This document shows, piece by piece, positions 1-6,920 of a DNA stretch of 15,565 bases. The notes beneath the pieces are model-generated. The model did no database searches. It saw nothing but the letters and a program-made list of their open reading frames with translations, and had not been told where the DNA came from. This stretch comes from SHZL01 sp035292625. GTDB lineage: Bacteria > Pseudomonadota > Gammaproteobacteria > Xanthomonadales > SZUA-36. The stretch covers positions 1 to 15,565 of the forward strand of contig DATDPS010000065.1 in assembly GCA_035292625.1 (NCBI GenBank). Direction: 5' to 3'. A program made the position numbers and the translations under genes. Each line of letters opens with the position of its first letter. The stretch's first letter is position 1.

Positions 1-874
1 CATGAACCTGGTGGCCTGTTTCGGCCAGGACTGGTCGGCGGCGTCCACTCTGCCCCTCGAGTCGCTGGGTGAGTACATCCGTGAACATCGGGTGCAGGAG
101 GTGTGGATCGCCGCGCCCTGGGAAGACAAAACCCTGCTGGATGCCGCGCTGGATGCGCTGCGCGAGTGCGTGGTCGACGTAAACGTGGTTCCCGACATGC
201 ACCAGTACCGGCTATTGAACCAGGGCATCAGTGAGTGGGGCGGGCTGCCGGTGATCAGCCTGGCCGGAACTCCGCTGACCGGAGCGGAAAAGCGCTTGAA
301 GAACCTGTTTGACTGGCTGGCAGCGCTGATGCTGACAGTGGTGTTGTCGCCCCTGCTGTTGCTTATTGCACTGCTGATCAGGCTGGGCAGCCCGGGGCCG
401 GTGATGTTCCGCCAAAAGCGTCACGGGGTGGGTGGTGAATCCATCGAGATTTACAAGTTCCGCACCATGAAACTGCACCGCGAGACGCCGGGGCAAGTGA
501 CCCAGGCGGCGCCGGATGATGGCCGCGTCACCTCCATCGGCCGCTTGCTGCGCCGCTCCAGCCTGGACGAACTACCGCAGTTGTTCAACGTGCTGAAAGG
601 TGAAATGTCGCTGGTCGGCCCGCGGCCGCACGCCATTGAGCACAACGACCTGTTTAAATCCCGCATTCCGCGTTACATGCTGCGCCACAAAGTAAAACCG
701 GGCATCACCGGCTGGGCGCAGGTGAATGGCTTTCGCGGCCAGACCGATACGCCGGAGAAGATGGCGCTGCGCATTGAGCACGACCTGTGGTACATCCAGA
801 ACTGGTCATTGTGGCTGGATCTGAAAATCCTGCTGATGACGCCCCTGGTGATGATGCATCGAAATGCTTATTGA
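1..874 (+). CDS. Undecaprenyl-phosphate sugar phosphotransferase (WcaJ/PssY type), 5'-truncated by window
   Basis: The enzyme transfers a sugar-1-phosphate from a nucleotide sugar to undecaprenyl phosphate at the inner membrane, the first step of exopolysaccharide or capsule repeat-unit assembly. About 290 residues are visible, against roughly 460 for the family, so the N-terminal membrane half lies outside the window; the ATG at position 2 is probably internal. Visible parts are a CoA-binding-like segment (residues 1-85), a hydrophobic helix (about 104-127), and the bacterial sugar transferase domain with the motifs KFRTM, DELPQLFNVLKGEMSLVGPRP and KPGITGWAQVNGFRG. The C-terminus (LLMTPLVMMHRNAY) is typical of WcaJ-like enzymes. 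The sugar, often glucose in this family, cannot be told from sequence. The gene converges on the minus-strand gene ending at 895. I see no terminator in the 20-bp gap. Confidence 0.9.
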   Translation, partial: MNLVACFGQDWSAASTLPLESLGEYIREHRVQEVWIAAPWEDKTLLDAALDALRECVVDVNVVPDMHQYRLLNQGISEWGGLPVISLAGTPLTGAEKRLKNLFDWLAALMLTVVLSPLLLLIALLIRLGSPGPVMFRQKRHGVGGESIEIYKFRTMKLHRETPGQVTQAAPDDGRVTSIGRLLRRSSLDELPQLFNVLKGEMSLVGPRPHAIEHNDLFKSRIPRYMLRHKVKPGITGWAQVNGFRGQTDTPEKMALRIEHDLWYIQNWSLWLDLKILLMTPLVMMHRNAY

Positions 875-894
875 CGGCTTTTATTGGCGCGTTT

Positions 895-1299
895 CTAATT
901 TCTGCGTGATTCCACCCGTTCGATAACCTGTTGGCCGGTCTGTCCGTTCAGCCTCTCGGCCAGCTTGGCGCGGCTGCGTTTGGCGCTAAGGTCATACACC
1001 AACAGGTATTCAATGGCGTTTTCCAGGGTGGTGTAATCGGTAGTCGTGCTGTTTTTCTTGATTTCCGCCAGGCTGGCGTCGAAAGCTTCAAGGCTGCTGC
1101 CGTCAATCGGCATGAGCATGCCGTTAGCTTTTGCCGCGTCTGCGGTTGCATCCGCGCCTGAATCCCGCGCTGTGCTGTCCGCGGCAGCCGCTGTGGCGCC
1201 TTCCGCAACGGGTTGCGCTGCTTCTTCAGTGCTGTCGGCACAGGCGACGTTAAGGCACAAAATCAGGATAAAACCGTTAATCCGCAGTAGTGTTTTCAT
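895..1299 (-). CDS. Small exported or lipoprotein-like protein of unknown function
   Basis: This 134-residue protein starts with a signal peptide: a short basic N-terminus, a hydrophobic core (FILILCLNVAC) and Cys20. The lipobox is imperfect because Asn occupies the -3 position, so either lipidation or ordinary Sec cleavage is possible. An Ala/Asp/Thr-rich low-complexity stretch follows (about residues 22-60), then a predicted helical domain (about 65-134) with no motif I recognise. The ATG is supported by GAGGAC at 1304-1309, five to six bases upstream. It is the last gene of a minus-strand run and starts directly after the TGA of the small ORF at 1300-1407, which suggests translational coupling. 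The function is unknown. Confidence 0.75.
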   Translation of the reverse strand: MKTLLRINGFILILCLNVACADSTEEAAQPVAEGATAAAADSTARDSGADATADAAKANGMLMPIDGSSLEAFDASLAEIKKNSTTTDYTTLENAIEYLLVYDLSAKRSRAKLAERLNGQTGQQVIERVESRRN

Positions 1300-1407
1300 T
1301 CATGTCCTCGCTGAATCCATAATGGTTGATAAGTTTTCTTGCAGCCGTTTTAGCTGTTGCACCGTGCGTTCGACAGGGTTGGCCGTTAAAGATTCCGTCG
1401 GCTTCAT
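1300..1407 (-). CDS. Possible 35-residue small protein between rsmC and the exported protein
   Basis: An ATG at 1405-1407 opens a 35-codon frame that ends at TGA 1300-1302, immediately followed by the ATG of the next gene (TGAATG). The start lies seven bases after the rsmC stop, so the frame fills the rsmC-to-exported-protein gap exactly. The product has a short polar N-terminus and an amphipathic helix (about residues 12-31) with hydrophobic positions V12, V16, L19, L22, L26, I29 and M30, consistent with a coiled coil. Against it, the ribosome-binding site is poor (GCGGGC), and G or C at the third codon position is about half, lower than in its neighbours. I do not recognise a family. The tight packing supports a real gene, but chance is possible. 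Confidence 0.4.
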   Translation of the reverse strand: MKPTESLTANPVERTVQQLKRLQENLSTIMDSART

Positions 1408-1414
1408 GCCCGCA

Positions 1415-2455
1415 TCAGGTTTTTGGCCGTGATGCACAAATTACCTTGAATTCGTTCGTACTGTGCAGGGTGTCTACTGTGCTGAACTGTTGCACGAGCC
1501 AGCCCTCATACATCAGGTGGCGGTTGCACACCAGCAAAATCTTGCCCTGCCTGGTCAGCACATGGCGCGCCTGCTTGAAAAAATCCTGGGCGATATCCGA
1601 GCGCGTTGCCACACCACGGTGGAACGGTGGATTGCTGACGATCCAGTCAAACCGCTGGTGGACTTCGGCCAGGCCATTGGAGGGCAACAGGTGGGCTTCC
1701 ATCGCATTGGCCTGCAGTGACAGGCGAGCAGATTCCAGCGCCAGCGCCGAATTATCCAGCAAAGTAAGCTTGATGCACGGGTCATGCCGCAGCAAGGACA
1801 GGCCAATCACACCAATGCCGCAGCCAAAATCCAGCACGCTGCCGCCTGGCCTTTGCTGGCCTTGCAGGCGCGCCAGTACGTCGAGCAAAAGCTGGGTGCC
1901 CCGGTCCAGGCGGCCGTGGGCAAACGCGCCCGGGAGTGACACCATGCGCAGTTCATCCGGCGGGACGCCCAGCAGCCACTTCTGCTGGTATTTTTCCAGT
2001 TGGAACGGGACAGGGGCGGCAGCTTGAGCAGCGTAAAAAAGGACGCAGTGTCGCGCCGAGTCGGCATGGGCACTTTGGCTGAAGTATTTACCCAGGCGTT
2101 TGCCGGCGGACTTGATGCCCGAGGCGTTCTCACCCACCAGCCAGAGGCTGCTGGTGGAGGGCATGGCCGCGGCAAAAAAATGCAGCAGCAGCTCCAGCCG
2201 TTCTTTTTCCCGCGGTTGGAACAGCAGGACCTGCGCAGGCACGGTGGCGCGGTCCGGCAACACCCCAAATCCAGCATCCGCTCCACTGTCCGTAAGCCAG
2301 CGATAGTCACCAAAATCCTGGCTCCAGATACGCACCTTTCGCCCTGCAGCGCCCAGTTCCCGGAACAGGTCGTCCGGCGGCGCATTGAACAGCAGGGTTT
2401 CAGCCGCGGGTAACCGCGCCAAATTTCGCAACACAAGTTGGCTGGCACGTTCCAT
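1415..2455 (-). CDS. rsmC: 16S rRNA (guanine-1207-N2)-methyltransferase RsmC
   Basis: RsmC uses S-adenosylmethionine to methylate N2 of G1207 in helix 34 of 16S rRNA, on the assembled 30S subunit. The 346-residue length matches the E. coli enzyme (343). It has the expected two halves: a degenerate, non-catalytic N-terminal methyltransferase-like domain (about residues 1-150) and the catalytic C-terminal domain. The latter carries the SAM-binding motif DFGCGIGVIG (209-218), the acidic residue after strand 2 in LLDNS (about 234) and the catalytic NPPFH motif (275-279). It lies 60 bp downstream of rimO on the same strand, which joins two ribosome-modification genes. RlmG is the closest alternative, but the two-domain layout and the HRGVATRSDIAQDF segment after NPPF favour RsmC. 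Confidence 0.92.
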   Translation of the reverse strand: MERASQLVLRNLARLPAAETLLFNAPPDDLFRELGAAGRKVRIWSQDFGDYRWLTDSGADAGFGVLPDRATVPAQVLLFQPREKERLELLLHFFAAAMPSTSSLWLVGENASGIKSAGKRLGKYFSQSAHADSARHCVLFYAAQAAAPVPFQLEKYQQKWLLGVPPDELRMVSLPGAFAHGRLDRGTQLLLDVLARLQGQQRPGGSVLDFGCGIGVIGLSLLRHDPCIKLTLLDNSALALESARLSLQANAMEAHLLPSNGLAEVHQRFDWIVSNPPFHRGVATRSDIAQDFFKQARHVLTRQGKILLVCNRHLMYEGWLVQQFSTVDTLHSTNEFKVICASRPKT

Positions 2456-2515
2456 CAGTTGTCGGTTATTGCGGCGCAGGCCGCAAATCGCAGGCCATTA
2501 ACCGCGGGCGCCACA

Positions 2516-3895
2516 TCAGGACGCCAGCACCGTGCCGGCCAGGTCGTAATCATCAGCCAAGTCGATGCGTGCGCGCACGAGATCACCGGGTTTCAGACCC
2601 GCAGTCGGTTGGAGGGTGACGATACCATCAATCTCGGGCGCATCGCCCATGCTGCGGGCAACGGCGTGATCGGCCGTGACTGAATCCACCAGCACCTCCT
2701 GGACGGTGCCAATTTTACGCTGCAGGCGTTCGCGGCTGATGGCGGCCTGGGTTTGCATGAACACGTCCCAGCGTCGTTGCTTGATTTCCTCAGGCACGGC
2801 GCCCTCGTTGTCATTGGCCGCGGCACCGGCGACCGGGGAGTAAGTGAAGCAGCCCACGCGATCGAGTTGCGCGTCGTGCAGGAAGTCGATGAGCTCGTTA
2901 AATTCGCTGTCTGTTTCGCCGGGAAAGCCGACGATGAAGGTGCTGCGGATGGTCAGACCGGGATGGATTTCCCGCCAGCGGCGGATTCTCTCCAGTGTGT
3001 TTTCCGCCGCGGCGGGCCGGCGCATGCGCTTGAGCACAGCCGGGCTGCCGTGTTGGAACGGAATATCCAGGTAAGGAAGTATTTTGCCCTCCGCCATCAG
3101 TGGAATGATTTCATCCACGTGCGGGTAGGGGTAGACATAGTGCAGGCGTACCCAGACGCCGAGGCTGCCGAGGCCTTCACACAGTTCTTTCATGCGCGTG
3201 CGCAGCGGTTTGCCGCCCCAGAAGTCGAGCTTGTATTTCAGATCCACTCCGTAGGCTGAAGTGTCCTGCGAAATAACCAACAGCTCTTTCACGCCTGCAG
3301 CCACAAGCCTGGCAGCTTCGTCCAGCACTTCCCCCACCGGCCGGCTGACCAGTTTGCCGCGCATCGAAGGAATGATGCAGAAGCTGCACGTGTGGTTGCA
3401 GCCTTCAGAAACTTTCAGATAGGCATAGTGCCGTGGGGTCAACTTGATGCCAATGCCATTGCCCAAATCATTGCGTGCGGCTGGCACCAGGCTGGTGAAG
3501 GGGTCGTGCGTTTGGCGTGGCGGGGCATGCTGGTGCACGGCGCTCACCACGGCCTCGTATTGCTGCGGGCCGGTTACGGCCAGCACCCTGGGGTGCACCC
3601 GGGTGATGTCCTCAGCGTTTTTGCCCATGCAACCGGTGACGATGACCTTGCCGTTGGCCTGTAAAGCTTCGCCGATGGCTGCGAGGGATTCCTGTTTGGC
3701 AGCATCGATAAAACCACAGGTGTTGACCACCACCACGTCGGCGCCCGCGTAATCGGGACTGATGTCATAGCCGTCGGTGCGGAGCTGGGTGAGGATGCGC
3801 TCGGAATCCACCAGCGCCTTGGGGCAGCCCAGGCTGACGAATCCTACCCTTGCATTCCGGTTCGGCGCGGTTTGCAGTGCGTCAATCTTTGTCAT
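2516..3895 (-). CDS. rimO: Ribosomal protein S12 methylthiotransferase RimO
   Basis: RimO is a radical-SAM enzyme that adds a methylthio group to the conserved Asp of ribosomal protein S12 (Asp89 in E. coli). With the ATG at 3893-3895 the protein has 459 residues (E. coli has 441). The N-terminal MTTase domain has three cluster cysteines (C24 in GFVSLGCPKALVDSE, C60 in NTCGFID, C89 in VTGCMGK). The radical-SAM domain has CNHTCSFC (C166, C170, C173), and a TRAM domain occupies roughly the last 70 residues. GCPKALVDSE separates RimO from MiaB. A longer frame reaching 3952 is open, but its extra 19 residues are unlike the family. The chosen start overlaps the 3' end of the CDF gene by 14 bp, which suggests translational coupling. 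Confidence 0.93.
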   Translation of the reverse strand: MTKIDALQTAPNRNARVGFVSLGCPKALVDSERILTQLRTDGYDISPDYAGADVVVVNTCGFIDAAKQESLAAIGEALQANGKVIVTGCMGKNAEDITRVHPRVLAVTGPQQYEAVVSAVHQHAPPRQTHDPFTSLVPAARNDLGNGIGIKLTPRHYAYLKVSEGCNHTCSFCIIPSMRGKLVSRPVGEVLDEAARLVAAGVKELLVISQDTSAYGVDLKYKLDFWGGKPLRTRMKELCEGLGSLGVWVRLHYVYPYPHVDEIIPLMAEGKILPYLDIPFQHGSPAVLKRMRRPAAAENTLERIRRWREIHPGLTIRSTFIVGFPGETDSEFNELIDFLHDAQLDRVGCFTYSPVAGAAANDNEGAVPEEIKQRRWDVFMQTQAAISRERLQRKIGTVQEVLVDSVTADHAVARSMGDAPEIDGIVTLQPTAGLKPGDLVRARIDLADDYDLAGTVLAS

Positions 3896-4787
3896 CGGGC
3901 TCGAAAAACAACCAGCGCACCGAAGGGAAGCGCGCCCGGAACGAGGCTTCAACCAGGTTGATCACCCGCACCAGTTCGTGGTCCGTGACCTGCGGCTGCA
4001 TGTAGGCTTTCACCGCCACCATGGTATCCGGACCAAATTCCAGGGTCAGCAGGTTGAATATCTGTTTGACCTGCGGTTGTTGCTCGAGAAACTGGCGCAT
4101 CTGTTTCAGAACCACCGGGTCCACGCTTTGGCCGATCAGCAGGGCCTTGATTTCGACCGCGATAAACCAGGCGACGACTAGCAGCAGCACACCGATGCTG
4201 AGAGTGCCAATCGCATCCCACAGCGGGTCGCTGGTGATCAGGGTGGCCACTATGGCCGCCAGGGCCAGCACCAGGCCGGCCAACGCGGCCACGTCCTCGC
4301 CAAATACCACGATCAGAGCGCTGGTGCGGCTTTCCCGGAACCAGCGCGGCAGGCTGCGGCCATGGCGTTCCTTGTTCACTTCGCGCATGCATCCCCACAA
4401 GGAAACCGATTCGGCCGCAATGGCAAACAGCAGCACGCCAATGGCAATCCACGGAAAGTTCAGCTGCCTGGGGTGCTGGAGTTTGTGTACCCCCTCGTAC
4501 AGGGAGAACATGCCGCCAACACTGAACAGGATCACGGCGACCAGGAACGACCAGAAGTAAATACTCTTGCCGAAACCCAGCGGGAAATCTTCGTTTGGCG
4601 CCCGGCGGGTCTGGCGCAAGCCGAGCACCAGCAGCAGCTGGTTGCCGGAATCCGCCAGTGAATGGATGGTTTCCGCCAGCATCGCCCCTGAGCCGGTGAA
4701 CAGTGCGGCGACACCTTTGACCATGGCAATCGCCAGGTTGGCAAAAAAGGCAAACAGGATGGACTTGAGCGAATCAGGCGCTGACAT
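3882..4787 (-). CDS. Cation diffusion facilitator (CDF) family transporter, SLC30A9-like branch
   Basis: CDF proteins export divalent metals by proton antiport. This 301-residue protein has about six hydrophobic helices and a cytoplasmic C-terminal domain (about 215-295). The TM2 metal-site motif is AETIHSLADSGNQ, with H42 and D46, and DPLWDAIGTLSIG (about 187-199) is a conserved CDF segment. TM5, where zinc-transporting members usually carry HxxxD or DxxxD, instead reads FGEDVAALAG (E164, D165, A168). This resembles the branch of mitochondrial ZnT9/SLC30A9, so the substrate should not be assumed to be zinc. The gene is first in the run to rimO and overlaps it by 14 bp. A candidate sigma70 promoter lies just upstream (4825-4853). 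No clear Shine-Dalgarno sequence precedes the ATG. Confidence 0.88.
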   Translation of the reverse strand: MSAPDSLKSILFAFFANLAIAMVKGVAALFTGSGAMLAETIHSLADSGNQLLLVLGLRQTRRAPNEDFPLGFGKSIYFWSFLVAVILFSVGGMFSLYEGVHKLQHPRQLNFPWIAIGVLLFAIAAESVSLWGCMREVNKERHGRSLPRWFRESRTSALIVVFGEDVAALAGLVLALAAIVATLITSDPLWDAIGTLSIGVLLLVVAWFIAVEIKALLIGQSVDPVVLKQMRQFLEQQPQVKQIFNLLTLEFGPDTMVAVKAYMQPQVTDHELVRVINLVEASFRARFPSVRWLFFEPDDKD

Positions 4788-4824
4788 TCGGGAATTGCGT
4801 CCAGGTGACTTACCGCAGCGGGCA

Positions 4825-4853
4825 ATTATGCGGCCTGGGCTGGCAGCTCACAA
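4825..4853 (-). promoter_or_regulatory. Candidate sigma70 promoter for the CDF-rimO-rsmC run
   Basis: On the minus strand TTGTGA (4848-4853, 4 of 6 matches to TTGACA) is followed after exactly 17 bases by CATAAT (4825-4830, 5 of 6 matches to TATAAT). Transcription would start near 4818, about 30 bases before the CDF start codon. The promoter sits 11 bp from the inverted-repeat element at 4864-4997, which would insulate it from, or couple it to, the upstream PDZ gene. This is a motif match only. Confidence 0.42.
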
Positions 4854-4863
4854 GCAGCGGCAA

Positions 4864-4997
4864 GAGGTTTGGGGTCAGAGTCAAGTGCCAGAGTAAAACG
4901 CCGGGTCAGCAAACCACGCGCTCAAACATAACTTCAAACTTCCCAAACTTCCTAAACTTCCCCTTTACTCTGGCACTTGACTCTGACCCCAAACCTC
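4864..4997. mobile_element. 134-bp MITE-like element with perfect 34-bp inverted termini
   Basis: The sequence 4864-4897 is the exact reverse complement of 4964-4997: 34 of 34 positions match, with a 66-bp interior. Each arm, read inward, begins GAGGTTTGGGGTCAGAGTCA and ends CCAGAGTAAA. The interior holds three 9-bp near-repeats (4935-4961) and no coding frame. Such a structure fits a non-autonomous miniature element that a transposase could mobilise in trans. From memory, GGGGTCAGAG-type ends occur around REP-associated tyrosine transposases in environmental gammaproteobacteria, but I could not check this. No target duplication is evident. Its right end directly abuts the TAG stop of the PDZ gene. 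Transcribed, it would form a long hairpin, possibly reducing read-through or protecting the 3' end of the PDZ mRNA. Confidence 0.7.
4935..4961. repeat. Three tandem 9-bp repeats (YAAACTTCC) inside the inverted-repeat element
   Basis: CAAACTTCC occurs at 4935-4943 and 4944-4952, followed by TAAACTTCC at 4953-4961. A further AACTTC at 4930-4935 may be a decayed fourth unit. On the minus strand the repeat reads GGAAGTTTR. The array lies next to the right inverted arm only, so the element is asymmetric inside. It may be a transposase-binding array or slippage; the sequence does not say which. Confidence 0.6.
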
Positions 4998-6308
4998 CTA
5001 GCGAACGATAGGCGGCTCCGGCGGTGCGGCAAGGAGCGGGCGGTGGTGCCGCTGCATCAGGCCGAGGTGGTTTTCCGGCACCTTGGCTTTGAGGGTCCGG
5101 TCCTTGCGGTCGCGCTTGATGTTCAGTTCGATTTCACTGCCTGGTTCAGCGTCCCGCATGGCGCGCAGCAGGTCGCCCGGTGAATTGACCTCGGTGTCGC
5201 CGATGGCGCGGATCACGTCACCGGATTCCAGGCCGTAGGCATTATCCTCCCGCGCCTGGATCACCAGCACGCCCCGCTCCGTCTTGAAGTACTTGCCCAG
5301 CTCCGGGTTCAGGCTGGTCAGTTCCAAGCCACGGGTGTGCGGCAAGCCGAACCAGATATTGGCTTCGCGCAGCGCGTGTTCTCCCGCCCGCGACAGTGCT
5401 TCGTCATCGATTTCGATGTGCTTTGAAAATTTTATAGTCTTGCCGTCCTCGTCCATGAACATGTGTTCGAATTCCTTCGCCCGCTCGGTGAACTCCTCGA
5501 GGCGCATGGCCAGCTCTTCCTCGTCCAGGCCGAGCGCTTCGAAATGCTCCATCCACTCATCGCCGCCGGGCGTTCCGGGAGCGCCGGGAGGGGGGCCCGG
5601 CAAGCGCACCCTGGACTGCCAGGAATGGGGCTCCCGTTGCTGCGGAATCACCGTAAACGCGAGGATTTCACCCTCGCGCGATACTTCCAACGGCAGTTCC
5701 TCGCCCGCCTTGGCCTGGTCCATGACGGAAAACAGCGCGTCGCGGGCTGTTCCATCGCTGCGGCCGCTGAGATCCACGCCGCCGATTGAAACCAGTACAT
5801 CATTTTGCCGCAAGCCCGCTTGTTCAGCCGGTCCATCCGGTGACACGCCGATCAACTCTACGCCGGCGACGGATTCTTCTCCGAGCAACACGCCAATCAC
5901 CGGGTGGTCACCCAGGTTGATCATGCGCAGCCGGTTGATTTCACGGTTACCTCCCGCCAGCGCGCGATGGGCCATTGCGACTTCGCGCGAGGCTTCGCGC
6001 AGTTCGCGGTGGGCGCGGCTCAGCTCTTCACGCGCCAGGGCGACTTGCTCGTCCTGGTCAACGTCGCCTTGCGCCATGGCCTGGCGCACGTCTTCCACCG
6101 CCTGCGATGCTTCGTCGAGGGAGCGCTTAGCATCATCGATAGCCTGCTTTTGCATGGCCAGTTTCTCGTGGTCCGCCGGGGCTGCTGGCAATGCTGGTGC
6201 TGCGGGTTCTGCTGGTGCCGCGGCATCGGGCTCCGCCGCGATGGGTGTCAGCGGCCAGCCGAGCAGGCAGCACAGGGCGATTGTATTCAGTGTGTTTTGC
6301 ATGGTCAT
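4998..6308 (-). CDS. Periplasmic protein with two PDZ domains and a coiled coil; last gene of ECF sigma operon
   Basis: With the ATG at 6306-6308 the protein has 436 residues. An earlier ATG (6356) would overlap the preceding gene and place 16 extra residues before the signal peptide; AAGGAA about ten bases before 6308 supports the later start. Visible parts in order are a signal peptide (1-25, cleavage after PIAA), an Ala/Pro linker (26-46), a charged coiled coil (about 47-129), PDZ1 (about 136-222, with the GVLLGEESVAGVELIGVSPD carboxylate-loop region), a Pro/Gly linker and acidic helix (about 235-295), and PDZ2 (about 322-411, GDVIRAIGDTEV). No protease triad is present, so it is not DegS- or DegP-like; it probably binds C-termini of misfolded or envelope proteins. 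Its stop TAG abuts the inverted-repeat element, so the original C-terminus may have been changed. Confidence 0.82.
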   Translation of the reverse strand: MTMQNTLNTIALCCLLGWPLTPIAAEPDAAAPAEPAAPALPAAPADHEKLAMQKQAIDDAKRSLDEASQAVEDVRQAMAQGDVDQDEQVALAREELSRAHRELREASREVAMAHRALAGGNREINRLRMINLGDHPVIGVLLGEESVAGVELIGVSPDGPAEQAGLRQNDVLVSIGGVDLSGRSDGTARDALFSVMDQAKAGEELPLEVSREGEILAFTVIPQQREPHSWQSRVRLPGPPPGAPGTPGGDEWMEHFEALGLDEEELAMRLEEFTERAKEFEHMFMDEDGKTIKFSKHIEIDDEALSRAGEHALREANIWFGLPHTRGLELTSLNPELGKYFKTERGVLVIQAREDNAYGLESGDVIRAIGDTEVNSPGDLLRAMRDAEPGSEIELNIKRDRKDRTLKAKVPENHLGLMQRHHRPLLAAPPEPPIVR

Positions 6309-6339
6309 CGTTGCAAGATTCCTTGAAAGTGGTGTCTCG

Positions 6340-6900
6340 TTACAGTGACGCAACATGGCTGTAATCCCGTCGCAACTGGACGCGATAAAGTTGATTCAGG
6401 TCCAGTAGCAGGTTGACCCGCTGACTCCACAATTCGCGTGAATCGGGACGCTGGTTGATCGCTTCGTCGATCTGGACCACGAGGTCTTCCAGCTCCACCT
6501 GGTAGGCCACGAACTGGGCCGGTACGGCGCCCTCTTCGGAGCGCACCAGCCGCAGATTGCGCTCCAGTTGCTGCGACAGGCTGATCAGGGATTCCAGGTT
6601 GTTGTTGCTGCCGGTGCTTTGGGCTTCTGTGGCAGGGCCTGGCACCGCTGCGAGTTGCTCTGTGCCGTCCGGCCCGGCAGCGCCGGGCTGGATACCCGGG
6701 AATTGCCAATACAGCCCCACTGCCAGAGCCATGGCAGCGGCGCTGGCCAGCCATCTCACCCCATGTTGCACGTGCTTCCGGCGACGCAGGGCAGCCTCGA
6801 TGGCAGGCCAGCCGTCAGCCGGCGCCGGCGCCTGGGCAAGCCCGGCCAGGCCGAACGGGTCGCTGGACGTGTTGATTTCATGTGGGATCTGATTGGCCAT
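6340..6900 (-). CDS. Single-pass membrane protein, probable anti-sigma factor
   Basis: The 186-residue protein has a cytoplasmic N-terminus (1-46) with the DGWPAIEAALRRRK segment often seen in membrane proteins encoded next to ECF sigma genes, one transmembrane helix (about 47-65, WLASAAAMALAVGLYW), and a helical periplasmic part (about 95-180) with heptad-like stretches. It begins 20 bp after the sigma gene and ends 31 bp before the PDZ gene, so the three genes look co-transcribed. The role as anti-sigma factor is inferred from position and topology. The zinc-binding HxxxCxxC motif of classical anti-sigma domains is absent and the cytoplasmic part is short, so another accessory function is possible. 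Confidence 0.7.
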   Translation of the reverse strand: MANQIPHEINTSSDPFGLAGLAQAPAPADGWPAIEAALRRRKHVQHGVRWLASAAAMALAVGLYWQFPGIQPGAAGPDGTEQLAAVPGPATEAQSTGSNNNLESLISLSQQLERNLRLVRSEEGAVPAQFVAYQVELEDLVVQIDEAINQRPDSRELWSQRVNLLLDLNQLYRVQLRRDYSHVASL

Positions 6901-6920
6901 GGTGTTTTACCCGGGTGCGT

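Noticed and set aside
2469..2486. Perfect 7-bp hairpin (TTGCGGC/GCCGCAA) between rimO and rsmC
   Set aside because: No T-tract follows in the direction of transcription, so it is not a supported terminator; the short hairpin may be chance.
3896..3952. Longer RimO N-terminus starting at 3952
   Set aside because: The extra residues overlap the CDF gene by 71 bp and do not resemble RimO; the internal ATG gives the usual length.
4935..4961. Tandem 9-bp repeats as a CRISPR-like array
   Set aside because: Units are too short, directly adjacent without spacers, and no cas genes are present.
5284..6348. Long plus-strand open frame of 354 codons opposite the PDZ gene
   Set aside because: It is a Ser/Arg-rich antisense shadow of a GC-rich gene. 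The minus-strand frame has a signal peptide and two PDZ domains.
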